The notes: generated by a model not told the origin, from the sequence alone. A stretch of 64,000 nt of DNA from Elusimicrobiota bacterium (GCA_016788905.1 JAEURZ010000015.1:1-64000); one strand, 5' to 3'. Positions 25,615-34,357 are shown, counted from the stretch's first letter. A program made the numbers and translations.

Positions 25615-26388
25615 ATGCGCGCGCCTTGGGGACAAAACTTTTTGACAAGTTCGGCTGTTGCTCGCCGTATTGCGGAATCTTTGCTGTGTGGAAGGGAAGA
25701 TCACGTTATTGAAATCGGTCCGGGCCGGGGGGCGTTGACGTCCCCTGTGCTGTCTCTCTGTGGATCTTTGACGGCCGTTGAGTTGGATCAGGAGTTGGTT
25801 TCCGTCCTTGCCCAACAATGGGGGCATGATCCTCGCCTGACCATCGTGAGCGCTGATTTTATGGATTGGCCCCTTCCTCCCGTGCGAGATCGACCCGTTA
25901 AAGTTGTGGGAAACCTCCCCTATTCTGCCGCCGCGGCGATTGTCCAAAAAGTTCTGGCTTGGCGGGGCTGGGACCGTGCGGTTTTTATGGTTCAAAAGGA
26001 AGTGGCGGATCGTATGCGGGCTGTTCCGGGAGGGAAGTCCTGGGGACTCTTGGGGTTATCGGTCCAATCCCGAGCAACGGTTCGGCGCCTGTTTGAAGTT
26101 CCCCCAGGAGCGTTTCGCCCCGCGCCGAAAATAACTTCGACGGTTCTGGAGTTGAATCGCCTTCCCAGCCCTCGGGTTAAAAACATCGATGCGTTTTTTA
26201 AGGTGGCCCATGCCGCTTTTGGTCAACGTCGAAAAACCCTCTCCAATAGTCTTTGCCACGGTCTCAACAAAACCAGAACCGAAGTGGATTCTGTCTTGAC
26301 CGAACTGAGTGTGAATCCCCAACGTCGAGCGGAAACTGTCACGATTGAGGAGTTTGATCGGATTTCGGAAAAATGGGGTGGGAAATAA
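25615..26388 (+). CDS. rsmA: 16S rRNA dimethyladenosine transferase
   Basis: RsmA/KsgA dimethylates two adjacent adenosines in the 3' hairpin of 16S rRNA. The 257-residue product begins WGQNFLTSSAVARRI (family QNFL), with SAM motif I EIGPGRGALT, the acidic ELDQELV, and the catalytic motif IV GNLPYSAAA. The C-terminal helical domain includes AFGQRRKTLSNSL. There is no ribosome site before ATG 25615, and a -10-like TTTAAT ends six bases before it, so the mRNA may be leaderless. Erm methyltransferase is unlikely given NLPY and the C-terminal motif. Confidence 0.94.
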   Translation: MRAPWGQNFLTSSAVARRIAESLLCGREDHVIEIGPGRGALTSPVLSLCGSLTAVELDQELVSVLAQQWGHDPRLTIVSADFMDWPLPPVRDRPVKVVGNLPYSAAAAIVQKVLAWRGWDRAVFMVQKEVADRMRAVPGGKSWGLLGLSVQSRATVRRLFEVPPGAFRPAPKITSTVLELNRLPSPRVKNIDAFFKVAHAAFGQRRKTLSNSLCHGLNKTRTEVDSVLTELSVNPQRRAETVTIEEFDRISEKWGGK

Positions 26389-26403
26389 AAAAAGGATTCG
26401 CCA

Positions 26404-27564
26404 TCACCCCCAGGGGATGTCGAGGCAGAGGATATGGTTTTTGTTGGTGTCGTCCCGGAAGAGGGAAGAGAGCGTCACGCAGAGATTCCCGGAGGCTTGG
26501 GAAACATAGGGTTCTGTTCGGTATCGGTTCACGAAGGACTCGGCCAGAAGGTAGGCGTATTCTTTCATGGAGTGATCCGCCCCAGGGCGAGCGGGATGAA
26601 AGAGCGCGTTGCGCTTAAAAGGGACCTCGGGTCGCGTGTGGGTTTCAGACTCTTGTGTCCCTGATTCGCTGAGGACGAACAGGCACTCAATCGAACGATT
26701 TTCTTTAATGAGATCGGCAAGTTTTGTTTCAATCTTGGCAAAAGGGATCCCCGTAAGAGCCCGGACAACTACGGAAAGGAGTTTTTCAGTTTCCCGGACA
26801 CGATTTTTGTCGGATTTCGATTTTTCAACAGCAAAAGATTTGTACCGCAAGGCCAATATGTTGATTGTCTGGGTGCAGGTCTCGGGATTAAAAAAAGACC
26901 CCTCCAGCATATCCACCCCGTTGTCTAAAGCCGCCAGCGCTTGGCCTTCCGTGGCCACCCCTTCCGCGATCAGCAGGGCGCCGATCTTTTTTGAAAGGGC
27001 CGCCAGTGCTTTTATAATTTCCTGAGCGAGAAAATCCTTTTCCTGATCCTCGACCAAAGGGTTCCCCATTATCAGGATGTCCGGTTTCAGCAGAGTGACC
27101 CGCTCGAAATTTGAATGCCCAATTCCTAAATCTTTGAGAGCAATTAAAAAGCCTTGGGACCGATGGCGGGTCACAAATTCTTTGAGAGCGGCCAGGTCTT
27201 CAACGCGGGATTCCCGGATGGATATGACGATGTCGGAAGGGTTGAGCCTCAACTCGTCCACCTGTCTGGCCAGGTGACCCGATCCCCCAACGCCCAAATC
27301 AAGGACAGCGGTCTCAAACCCTAAGAAAAGAAGACCTGTGGCTCCCGCCGTTTTATAAGCGGCCAAGGCCTCTTTGCGGTACCAGCGATCAAATTCAATG
27401 GCCAACCCCTCTTTCCCTGCCAGGGAGCGAGACGCCGGTCCTCTGGGCCCTGAATGGCCTTCCGTTCGTGCCACCCACCCCACAGAAGCCTTTTTCCGAA
27501 TAGAGACCACGGGTTTTAAGTTTACCCGTAAGTTCCCTTCCTGAATGAATTTTTCCAATGTCAT
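26404..27564 (-). CDS. Degenerate EAL-domain protein with C-terminal cache-like region
   Basis: A 386-residue protein with an EAL-domain scaffold (about 1-240) lacking key catalytic residues. The ExLxR site reads GWVAR (29-33), DDFG reads KDLG (144-147), and the usual KxD strand is IMG (165-167). Glutamates E118 and E201 (EGVAT) remain. Cyclic-di-GMP hydrolysis is therefore unlikely; ligand binding or a protein-docking role is inferred. The C-terminal 120 residues include YVSQASGNLCVTLSSLFRDD and LCLDI, resembling a PDC/cache sensor strand set. ATG 27564 has AAGGA seven bases upstream. It converges on rsmA with a 15-base gap. Confidence 0.75.
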   Translation of the reverse strand: MTLEKFIQEGNLRVNLKPVVSIRKKASVGWVARTEGHSGPRGPASRSLAGKEGLAIEFDRWYRKEALAAYKTAGATGLLFLGFETAVLDLGVGGSGHLARQVDELRLNPSDIVISIRESRVEDLAALKEFVTRHRSQGFLIALKDLGIGHSNFERVTLLKPDILIMGNPLVEDQEKDFLAQEIIKALAALSKKIGALLIAEGVATEGQALAALDNGVDMLEGSFFNPETCTQTINILALRYKSFAVEKSKSDKNRVRETEKLLSVVVRALTGIPFAKIETKLADLIKENRSIECLFVLSESGTQESETHTRPEVPFKRNALFHPARPGADHSMKEYAYLLAESFVNRYRTEPYVSQASGNLCVTLSSLFRDDTNKNHILCLDIPWG

Positions 27565-27625
27565 CGGACTGTCCTTATAAAAAAATCCCCGGGGGGGGGT
27601 AGTCCCAACCAAAAGGAGGCCCGGG

Positions 27626-27685
27626 GAAAAACCCGCCAAAGGGACACCGCCTCGATGAAGAGGATCTGAGGCGGTGTCCCTTTGG
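27626..27685 (-). terminator. Strong rho-independent terminator after the porin gene
   Basis: A perfect 18-bp inverted repeat pairs 27636-27653 with 27668-27685 around a 14-base loop. On the minus strand it lies about 34 bases past the porin stop and is followed by CGGGTTTTT (T-run at 27631-27627). It separates the porin transcript from the EAL-domain gene. Confidence 0.85.
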
Positions 27686-27718
27686 GCAGGGTGTGAATCG
27701 ATTACGCCTTGGAACCCG

Positions 27719-28864
27719 TTAGAACGAGAGGATCACCTGGGCGCCGATGGTGGCTTGACTCTTCCTGTTCATGTTCCCCAGATCATCAGAGAACGCCATC
27801 GTTCCCCCGTTGTTATAGGTTGAATGGTCCGCGCGGTACTCCAATCGGTAGATGACGTCATCCTTTTTGGCCTGGAGTGTGACGGTTTCCGAGCGGAGAA
27901 CCTGTTCCATCCCTTCGAGCCGAGTTCCGTCGTCATCCAGTGTTTCCCATCGGCCGGCAATGGAGAACATGTCGTTGATTTTGAAGTTGGCGTGAACGCC
28001 CACCCCTTGCCAGTTCCCTGTTTTTCTCTCAGAGGAAGCCGTGATCTCGTCTGGATGGTTGGTTTTTTCTTCGCCGATGTCGTAGTTCCCAATGATTGTG
28101 AGGCTGTCGATGGGGGTCACCTTGACAATGGCATCCACCAAACTTCGTCCATTCCCGGCAACGCTTCGTTCGTTGTCTCCGTTGGGGTTTTGTTCCGAGC
28201 CGTAGGCGCCGCCCAGTGTGATGGATGTTTTGGGCAGGAGCGTGGTTCCCACCTGAGCGATGGCGGTCTTCCCTTTGTTGTTGTCGTTCATGTTGTCCCA
28301 ACCGTTCACAATCCCAACGGTGGTAGTGACCTCTCCATTCATCAGGCTCTTGTCGGCCTTGAGCCCGGTGTGGGCGGTGGGAATAGCGAAGCCGAAGAGG
28401 AGACCTCGGCTGATGTTGAAGTTGTCTTTCGCCTCAATCACTTCAACCCCGAAAGGAGTCACAAACTTTCCTAGAGTAAATTTGGCCCCCGTGATCGGGC
28501 AAGGGAAAGTGAGGTAGGCTTGGGCGATGTCGGCCTCAAGGTTGGTCTCCGTTGAACTGGAATCGGGCGTATAAAAACCTCCGGCATTTGTTACCGAGGC
28601 ATCGTGGCCATACATGAGTTCTATCTTGTAGCCCACATTCTCCTTCACCATTCCATCCACCCCGATTTTGGCGTTGTGTAAGGTGATGGTATTGGACTGG
28701 TCATCGAAAGACCGCATTTCGTTTGTCGATTGGCCATTCAGGTTGTAGTTGTACCCGACATCCACCATCCCGGTGACGTTGGGCCCTTCCGCTCGGACGC
28801 CCGCACCCAGGGAGGCCAGTATGTAAACGGCCATGAGGGTTACTCCTGTTGATTTTACGCGCAT
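27719..28864 (-). CDS. OmpL-like outer-membrane beta-barrel porin (BBP2 family)
   Basis: A 381-residue porin. Signal peptide residues 1-25 end GAGVRAEG. The family signature is clear: LGKFVTPFGVEVIEAKDN, then NISRGLLFGFAIPTAHTGL, as in putative beta-barrel porin-2 proteins. Amphipathic beta-strands run through to the C-terminal phenylalanine (VILSF), a BamA recognition feature. The solute is unknown. AAGGAGAG lies a few bases before the ATG. It is divergent from glnN and preceded by an attenuator-like leader, so nitrogen-linked or stress-linked regulation is possible but unproven. Confidence 0.88.
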   Translation of the reverse strand: MRVKSTGVTLMAVYILASLGAGVRAEGPNVTGMVDVGYNYNLNGQSTNEMRSFDDQSNTITLHNAKIGVDGMVKENVGYKIELMYGHDASVTNAGGFYTPDSSSTETNLEADIAQAYLTFPCPITGAKFTLGKFVTPFGVEVIEAKDNFNISRGLLFGFAIPTAHTGLKADKSLMNGEVTTTVGIVNGWDNMNDNNKGKTAIAQVGTTLLPKTSITLGGAYGSEQNPNGDNERSVAGNGRSLVDAIVKVTPIDSLTIIGNYDIGEEKTNHPDEITASSERKTGNWQGVGVHANFKINDMFSIAGRWETLDDDGTRLEGMEQVLRSETVTLQAKKDDVIYRLEYRADHSTYNNGGTMAFSDDLGNMNRKSQATIGAQVILSF

Positions 28865-28935
28865 TTTTGACTCTCCTTTTTATTATGATTTCGCTGGGCG
28901 GTTACTTCTTAGATCCCACCCCGTTCGCCTTCTAC

Positions 28936-28969
28936 AAAAAAAATCCTCCCAAGCTTGTGCTCGGGAGGA
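28936..28969 (-). terminator. Attenuator-like terminator in the porin leader
   Basis: On the minus strand a 7-bp stem (28969-28963 with 28950-28944, extended by an inner AGC/GCT pair) is followed by eight consecutive T (28943-28936), all upstream of the porin start at 28864. A competing GGACG/CGTCC hairpin (28967-28971 with 28976-28980) shares three bases with the terminator stem. A 17-codon ORF (28985-28932, reverse) overlaps the terminator. Confidence 0.65.
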
Positions 28970-29023
28970 CGCCATCGTCCAACATGATGCTCTTGACCGC
29001 ACAGCCTCGTGCGATGGGTTGCA

Positions 29024-29052
29024 CTCTAACAGAATCCAGTGGGAAGTGTCAA
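29024..29052 (-). promoter_or_regulatory. Porin promoter
   Basis: Reverse strand TTGACA (29052-29047), 17-bp spacer, TTAGAG (29029-29024). The transcript would start near 29018 and run about 80 nt to the attenuator-like terminator. Confidence 0.6.
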
Positions 29053-29067
29053 GAAAAAAAAGAGTCC

Positions 29068-29098
29068 TTGATTTCGGCTTTGGGCAGTGTGGTATAAT
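29068..29098 (+). promoter_or_regulatory. glnN promoter
   Basis: A perfect -10 TATAAT (29093-29098) with a modest -35 TTGATT (29068-29073) at a 19-bp spacing. The start would be near 29105, giving a ~120-nt leader with a 7-bp hairpin at 29119-29138. Confidence 0.55.
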
Positions 29099-29223
29099 GA
29101 TCAGGCTGTTCGAATAATCATGGACAACGACGTCCATGGAACACAAGAATCAATTCAACGGGGATGACACACTCCACCAGGGATCCCCTGGGGGGATACT
29201 TCTTTTCAAGCGAGGTTAATGAT

Positions 29224-31389
29224 ATGCCAACGAAACGAGCCAGTGCGAGTGCTGCGATCCATTCTTCAAACGGCCGCTCCCTTTCAGCCGAACCCACTTT
29301 GTCGGAAATTTTTGGTTCCAACGTTTTTTCTGAGAGAGAAATGAAAAAGCGTCTTCCCAAAAACATCCACGCGGCGCTCCGTAAAGTGATGCTTGGAGAG
29401 GCTGAGTTGACCCTGGATGTGGCCAACGTTGTGGCCGAAGCGATGAAGGTGTGGGCCATGGAAAAAGGCGCCACTCATTACACCCATTGGTTCCAGCCCC
29501 TCACAGGAAAAACAGCGGAAAAGCACGACAGTTTTTTGGAGCCCAAAGGGGATGGCTCCGCTATGGCCATTTTTTCCGGCAAAGCTCTTATAAAAGGAGA
29601 ACCGGACGCTTCCAGTTTCCCGTCGGGTGGGATTCGGGCCACTTTTGAGGCCCGGGGTTATACGGCGTGGGACACCACGTCCCCAGCCTTCTTGAAGGAA
29701 GACGCCGCCGGTAACGCGACGTTGACCATTCCTACCGCCTTCGTGAGTTATACCGGCGAAGCGTTGGATAAAAAGACCCCTCTCCTTCGTTCCATGGAGG
29801 CTTTGTCCCGCCAGGCGGTTCGCGTGCTCAATGCCATCGGAAATAAAAAAAGCAAGAGGGTCATCTCCACCGTTGGGCCGGAACAGGAATACTTTTTAAT
29901 TGACAAGGATTACTTCGATCAACGAACGGACCTGATCCTTGCGGGTCGGACGCTCTTTGGCGCTCCTCCACCGAAAGGGCAGGAACTGGAAGACCAATAT
30001 TTTGGCGCCATCAAAGATCGTATCGCGAAATTTATGCGAGAGCTCGACGTCGAGCTTTGGAAAATGGGCATTTCTTCCAAAACGAAGCACAACGAGGTGG
30101 CCCCCGCTCAATACGAAATGGCTCCGATCTTTTCAATCTCCAGCATTGCCGCGGACCAAAACCAGCTGGTGATGGAAACCATGCAAAAGGTGGCGCTCCG
30201 GAACGGGTTGGTGTGCCTCCTCTACGAAAAACCTTTTGCGGGGGTGAACGGGTCTGGGAAACACAACAACTGGTCCATGGCCACGGATGACGGGTTGAAC
30301 CTTCTTGAGCCGGGCCACACACCCCATGACAACGAACAATTCTTGGTTTTCCTCGCCGCGACACTCACGGCGGTCGATCGTCATGCCGATAAACTTCGGG
30401 CCAGCGCGTCCAACCCGGGCAACGACCTTCGCCTGGGAGCCAACGAAGCACCGCCCGCCATTATTTCCGTCTTCATGGGCGAGCAATTGACCACGGTGCT
30501 GAGCAACATTGCTCAGGGTAAAAAAACGGAGTCGAAGGGACAACAGTTCATGACGATCGGTGTGGACACCTTGCCGAAACTGCCTCTGGACAATTCCGAC
30601 AGGAACCGTACGTCACCTTTCGCGTTTACCGGAAATAAGTTCGAGTTTCGCATGGTGCCGTCTTCCATGTCCATTGCCGACGCCAACACGGTATTAAACA
30701 CCATCGTGGCGGAGGCCTTGGATGGGATCGCCAGCCGACTGGAAAAGGCCAAAAACCTTGAAAAGGAAGTGACCGCAATCGTTCAGGAAGTGATGAAGGA
30801 ACATGGGCGGATCATTTTTAATGGAAACAATTACACCGAGGATTGGGTGAAAGAAGCGGCGAACCGCGGTCTGCCGAACATTTCGTCCTCTGTCGAGGCC
30901 TATGGTGCTTTAGCCAACGAAAACGCTGTGGCTCTTTTCGAAAAGTACAAGGTTCTCTCGGGGCGTGAACTTCATTCTCGTTATGAGATTGTCTTGGAGC
31001 AGTACGCCAAGCATATTCATATTGAAGCCCGATGCGCGGTGGCCATGACAAAAAATCAATATCTCCCGTCCATCCTTTTGTTTGCGCGCGAATTGGCAGA
31101 AACGGTGACGGCTCTCAAATCTGTTGGGGCGGATGCTTCTGTTCCCGAGGCTCTGCTCGCTCAGGTGAATCAGCGGCTTTCATCGGCGGTAAAAAAGTTA
31201 GCCGTTTTGGAGCGCGCGGTGAGCCTGGCGAATGGGGAGGAAAACCCAGAGAAAAAGGCGAAACTGTTTCGTGACAATGTTTTTACGGCGCAGGTTGAGC
31301 TTCGCCAAGATATTGACGCGTTGGAGATCGTTCTTCCCAATGATCTTTGGCCCGTTCCTACCTATCAGGAGATGCTGTTTAACCTCTAA
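29224..31389 (+). CDS. glnN: Type III glutamine synthetase
   Basis: GlnN condenses ammonia and glutamate using ATP and is a ~720-residue enzyme forming double hexamers, distinct from the 450-residue GlnA. The 721-residue product shows the family features: [16 protein letters not shown] near the N-terminus, [50 protein letters not shown], and the nucleotide/metal site [14 protein letters not shown] 29224 (GAGG upstream) is chosen over ATG 29164. It is monocistronic, ending at a strong terminator. Confidence 0.95.
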   Translation: MPTKRASASAAIHSSNGRSLSAEPTLSEIFGSNVFSEREMKKRLPKNIHAALRKVMLGEAELTLDVANVVAEAMKVWAMEKGATHYTHWFQPLTGKTAEKHDSFLEPKGDGSAMAIFSGKALIKGEPDASSFPSGGIRATFEARGYTAWDTTSPAFLKEDAAGNATLTIPTAFVSYTGEALDKKTPLLRSMEALSRQAVRVLNAIGNKKSKRVISTVGPEQEYFLIDKDYFDQRTDLILAGRTLFGAPPPKGQELEDQYFGAIKDRIAKFMRELDVELWKMGISSKTKHNEVAPAQYEMAPIFSISSIAADQNQLVMETMQKVALRNGLVCLLYEKPFAGVNGSGKHNNWSMATDDGLNLLEPGHTPHDNEQFLVFLAATLTAVDRHADKLRASASNPGNDLRLGANEAPPAIISVFMGEQLTTVLSNIAQGKKTESKGQQFMTIGVDTLPKLPLDNSDRNRTSPFAFTGNKFEFRMVPSSMSIADANTVLNTIVAEALDGIASRLEKAKNLEKEVTAIVQEVMKEHGRIIFNGNNYTEDWVKEAANRGLPNISSSVEAYGALANENAVALFEKYKVLSGRELHSRYEIVLEQYAKHIHIEARCAVAMTKNQYLPSILLFARELAETVTALKSVGADASVPEALLAQVNQRLSSAVKKLAVLERAVSLANGEENPEKKAKLFRDNVFTAQVELRQDIDALEIVLPNDLWPVPTYQEMLFNL

Positions 31390-31413
31390 ACGACATATCC
31401 TTTCAGTCGTTTC

Positions 31414-31453
31414 AACAAAAAAACCCTGCGAATCTTGGCAGGGTTTTTTTGTT
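31414..31453 (+). terminator. Rho-independent terminator after glnN
   Basis: A 16-bp perfect inverted repeat (31414-31429 with 31438-31453, 8-base loop) contains CCCTGC/GCAGGG flanked by A7 on the left and T7 on the right, so it can work in both directions. It lies 25 bases past the glnN stop. Confidence 0.9.
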
Positions 31454-31569
31454 GTACGAAGGAGGGGTTTAGGTTTGTCGGGGTTGGTCGATAATGAGAG
31501 GGCAGGCAATGACCTCGTTATGATCAACGATGGGAATTCAACTTTTGCCCCCGGGGCGAAGAGAGGCCA

Positions 31570-31959
31570 ATGACCCACTCCATGAATACACCAAACGATC
31601 CACTTCCCCTTGATCCCGAACGGTTACTTGAACTTCAGGATTCTCTCGGTGTGGAAGCGGGAGAATTGAAAACCCTTGTTTTGGACCGTTTTATAAAAAC
31701 GGTTACCGAGGGGTTTCCTCTTCTGGACAGTCTTTTGGTCGCCCAGGACGCTCCCGGTTTTCGCCTTAAATCTCACCAATTAAAGGGGTCCAGTCTTAAC
31801 GCGGGAGCCATGCCTTTGGCCCAGGTGTTTATGTCCTTGGAAGAAATGGGAAAAACGGGTGATTTAACCCAGGCCCCATCCGGGGTCGCCTTGGCATTAA
31901 CGGAGTTTAGGCGTCTCAAAAACTATCTTTCTTCGGGGGAGTTTCCTCCCCAGCCCTGA
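31570..31959 (+). CDS. HPt-domain phosphotransfer protein
   Basis: A 129-residue, single-domain histidine phosphotransfer protein. The phospho-accepting histidine is H69 in RLKSHQLKGSSLNAGA, followed by the conserved LEEMGKTGDL helix. It would pass phosphate between a hybrid kinase and a response regulator; the likely recipient is encoded 20 bases downstream. GAGAGG precedes ATG 31570; ATG 31582 is a possible alternative. No kinase is encoded nearby. Confidence 0.85.
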   Translation: MTHSMNTPNDPLPLDPERLLELQDSLGVEAGELKTLVLDRFIKTVTEGFPLLDSLLVAQDAPGFRLKSHQLKGSSLNAGAMPLAQVFMSLEEMGKTGDLTQAPSGVALALTEFRRLKNYLSSGEFPPQP

Positions 31960-31979
31960 CATCCTGAAGGAGTTTTAGA

Positions 31980-32606
31980 ATGAAAATCCTTATTGCGGAA
32001 GATGACCCGACCACTCTTGAAACATTGACGCGGGCCTTGGAACGGTGGAACCTGGAAGTCATCCCAGCGGTTAACGGGCGTGAAGCTTGGGAAATCCTCC
32101 AGCGACCGGACCCCCCGCAGATGGCCCTGTTGGACTGGATGATGCCGGATATGGAAGGACTTGAGGTTTGTCGTTTGTTTCGGGAGAAACCGGGCCTTCA
32201 GATGTGTTACATGATCCTCCTGACGTCCCGGAACAGTAAGGATGATTTGATGATGGGCCTTCTCTCTGGGGCGGATGATTATGTGACGAAACCTTTTCAC
32301 GCGGGGGAGTTGTGGGCTCGAATTGAAGTGGGGCGTCGGGTGTTGAACATACAACAAACATTGGCCGATCGGATTCGGGATTTAACCGAAGCCATGACTC
32401 AAATTAAAAATCTCCGCGGCTTGTTGCCCATCTGTGCCTATTGCAAAAAGATCCGGGATAGTAAAGATTACTGGCGCCAAGTGGAAAGTTACCTGGCCGA
32501 ACATACGGACGCTACGTTCACCCACGGGATTTGTCCGGACTGTTTTTCCCGGGTCATGGCTGAAAACTCTAAAAACCTTCCCCCGCCCATCGACTCTATC
32601 GGTTGA
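31980..32606 (+). CDS. Response regulator with cysteine-rich C-terminal module
   Basis: A 208-residue protein. The receiver domain (1-120) has the acidic pair D8/D9, phospho-acceptor D52 (LLDWMMPD) and K104 (YVTKPF). A helical linker (125-145) leads to a compact tail with C152/C155 (CAYCKKIRD), H182 and C185/C188 (HGICPDC), plus W165 in DYWRQVESYL. This tail is recurrent in environmental regulators and kinases and looks like a small metal-binding or redox module, but its role is not established. GGAG precedes the ATG. It probably pairs with the HPt protein upstream. Confidence 0.85.
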   Translation: MKILIAEDDPTTLETLTRALERWNLEVIPAVNGREAWEILQRPDPPQMALLDWMMPDMEGLEVCRLFREKPGLQMCYMILLTSRNSKDDLMMGLLSGADDYVTKPFHAGELWARIEVGRRVLNIQQTLADRIRDLTEAMTQIKNLRGLLPICAYCKKIRDSKDYWRQVESYLAEHTDATFTHGICPDCFSRVMAENSKNLPPPIDSIG

Positions 32607-32622
32607 TAGGGACGGGAGCGAG

Positions 32623-32651
32623 TTGACAGGGCTCCTCGGTCCAGTTATGAT
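32623..32651 (+). promoter_or_regulatory. prfB: prfB promoter, nearly leaderless
   Basis: TTGACA (32623-32628), 17-bp spacer, TATGAT (32646-32651). The expected transcription start, about seven bases past the -10, coincides with the prfB ATG at 32658, so the mRNA would have little or no 5' leader. Confidence 0.7.
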
Positions 32652-32657
32652 GGACCC

Positions 32658-33801
32658 ATGACGGAAATCCTCCCCGCCGAATTTGCCGATAAGCTGGCCC
32701 AAATGCAGAGTTCTTTGGGGCAGTTGGGGAGGTTTCTTTGACGTCGGTGCTAAACGCGATCGTTTAAAAATCCTCGAAACAGAAGCCTTGAAACCGGAAC
32801 TCTGGAACGATCCCACCGGGGCTCAAAAAACTCTCCGTGAATCAACCGCTCTCAAGAACACGCTCCTCCGTTTTGATAAACTGGAAAAATCCCTTGGGGA
32901 CTTGGTTGCCTTGGAAGAGCTCTGTCGTGAGATGGGGGGCGATTCCGAATGGAAAGAATTAAGTGAAGGGGTGACCGCTCTCCAAATGGCCATTGGGGAT
33001 ATGACCTTTCGAGCGAAACTCTCGGGGCCCATGGACGCGAAGAACGCGATCGTCTCTCTACACGCTGGAGCGGGTGGCACGGAATCCTGTGATTGGACCG
33101 AAATGCTGTATCGAATGTACACCCGTTGGGCCGAACGAAATGGTTGCACGGTGGAGGTCACGAACCTGATGCCCGGTGACGGGGCGGGGTACAAGCGTGC
33201 GGAGTTTCTTGTGTCCGGTGAGTTTGCTTACGGGAACCTGAAGTCGGAGATCGGGGTTCATCGGTTGGTTCGGATCTCCCCCTTTGATTCCAATGCCCGT
33301 CGCCATACCTCGTTTGCCGCCTGCGACGTGATCCCCGAGATTGACGACGATATTCCGATCGATATTAAAGAAGCGGACCTGAAAGTCGATACCTTTAAAT
33401 CCGGTGGCGCTGGCGGTCAGCACGTGAACAAAACGGAGTCGGCGGTTCGGTTTACCCACATCCCTACGGGAATTATTGTCTCCTCACAGGTCGAACGGAG
33501 TCAACACAAAAATCGCGCCATGTGCTTAAAATTATTGAAAGCCAAACTATACGATCAGCAGCTTGAAAAACAGCGGGCTGTGACTGAAAAACATTACGAT
33601 GACAAAGGCGACATTGCTTGGGGACACCAAATTCGCTCTTATGTTTTTATGCCTTACCAGTTGGTGAAAGACACCCGGAGCGGGTATGAGAGCAGCCAAA
33701 TTCAAGCCATCATGGACGGAGATTTAAATCCTTTTATTCACGCCTATTTGGAGTGGAAATTGTCGGGCGCCCTCCCGCGACGAACAGCCCTTGAAAGTTA
33801 A
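32658..33801 (+). CDS. prfB: Peptide chain release factor 2 with programmed +1 frameshift
   Basis: RF2 reads UGA and UAA stops and hydrolyses peptidyl-tRNA. Translation from ATG 32658 meets an in-frame TGA at 32739-32741 after 27 codons. The site is the classic CTT TGA C preceded by a Shine-Dalgarno-like GGGGAGG (32726-32732), so ribosomes shift +1 and continue at GAC 32740. The shifted frame encodes the rest: the GGQ motif in SGGAGGQHVNKTESAVR, and the codon-recognition region with SPFDSNARRHTSFA. Autoregulation by RF2 level is well established for this arrangement. An isolated ORF call would miss the first 25-27 codons. Confidence 0.96.
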
Positions 33802-33872
33802 CCGTTTCCCTACTACACTGGTTAGGAGCCCTTGGGGGATCGGTTAATCTGTTGTCTTTTTCGGAGGGAACC

Positions 33873-34313
33873 ATGTCCACACCAGCACCGAACTACAAAG
33901 CCATGAGGCGAAACTATTTGGTAAATCGCCGACTTCAATTTAAATACGCTCTTTTAATTGGCGGTGTTTTAGCCACCATTGTTGCCCTCCTCGAGGCTCA
34001 CGTCTTCTTGGTTATCCGGATGGTGGAGCCGGAGTTTATGAACCCCGTCCTCCTGGAACCATTGAAATCGTTACAGCTTTGGATGCTGGCCAGTGGTTTG
34101 ATTTTCATGGTGGTTATTCCCATCCTCTCTATCTTTGTGTCCCACAAGATCGCGGGGCCCTTGTTTCGTTTTGAAAAAACGTTGCGGGACGCTATTCATT
34201 CGGAGGGGCCTATTCCGCCCATTCACCTCCGTCAAGGAGATGAACTGCAAAGTCTTGCGGACTTGATCAATCAATTGTTGGAACGACTGGCGAAAAGCCA
34301 AAAAAATCCTTGA
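33873..34313 (+). CDS. Membrane protein with HAMP-like domain and no output domain
   Basis: A 146-residue protein with two membrane helices (about 25-49 and 69-90), a short extracytoplasmic loop, and a HAMP-like cytoplasmic region (90-143: SHKIAGPLFRFEKTLRD, then RQGDELQSLADLINQLL). It has no kinase, methyl-accepting or cyclase domain, so it might relay signals to a separate partner; the next gene encodes a CheY-like regulator. GGAGGG sits six bases before ATG 33873. Similar short HAMP proteins are often annotated only as methyl-accepting-like. Confidence 0.7.
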   Translation: MSTPAPNYKAMRRNYLVNRRLQFKYALLIGGVLATIVALLEAHVFLVIRMVEPEFMNPVLLEPLKSLQLWMLASGLIFMVVIPILSIFVSHKIAGPLFRFEKTLRDAIHSEGPIPPIHLRQGDELQSLADLINQLLERLAKSQKNP

Positions 34314-34319
34314 TTCTTT

Positions 34320-34348
34320 TTGACAGAGGGGTGTGCGGGTGATATCAT
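34320..34348 (+). promoter_or_regulatory. Promoter of the CheY-like regulator and lysS
   Basis: TTGACA (34320-34325), 17-bp spacer, TATCAT (34343-34348), nine bases before ATG 34358. The predicted leader is only about 2-3 nt. The -35 begins just after the stop of the HAMP-like gene. Confidence 0.65.
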
Positions 34349-34357
34349 CTAACGGCC

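Larger units (their letters stand above)
28865..29223. other. Divergent regulatory region between porin and glnN (359 bp, no gene)
   Basis: Contains the reverse-strand porin promoter, its ~82-nt leader with a terminator hairpin, the forward glnN promoter, and a hairpin in the glnN leader (CATGGAC 29119-29125 with GTCCATG 29132-29138). ATG 29164 in frame with glnN lacks a ribosome site. Confidence 0.6.

Noticed and set aside
25615-26388. Erm-type antibiotic-resistance methyltransferase
   Set aside because: N-terminal QNFL, motif IV NLPY and the C-terminal helical domain fit RsmA/KsgA, and there is no resistance-type leader.
29164-29223. Start of glnN at ATG 29164
   Set aside because: No ribosome site; the 20 extra residues are not shared by the family, whereas ATG 29224 has GAGG upstream.
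32683-32740. prfB starting at ATG 32683 with no frameshift
   Set aside because: This would drop the conserved N-terminus, and the CTT-TGA-C slip site with its GGGGAGG is present.
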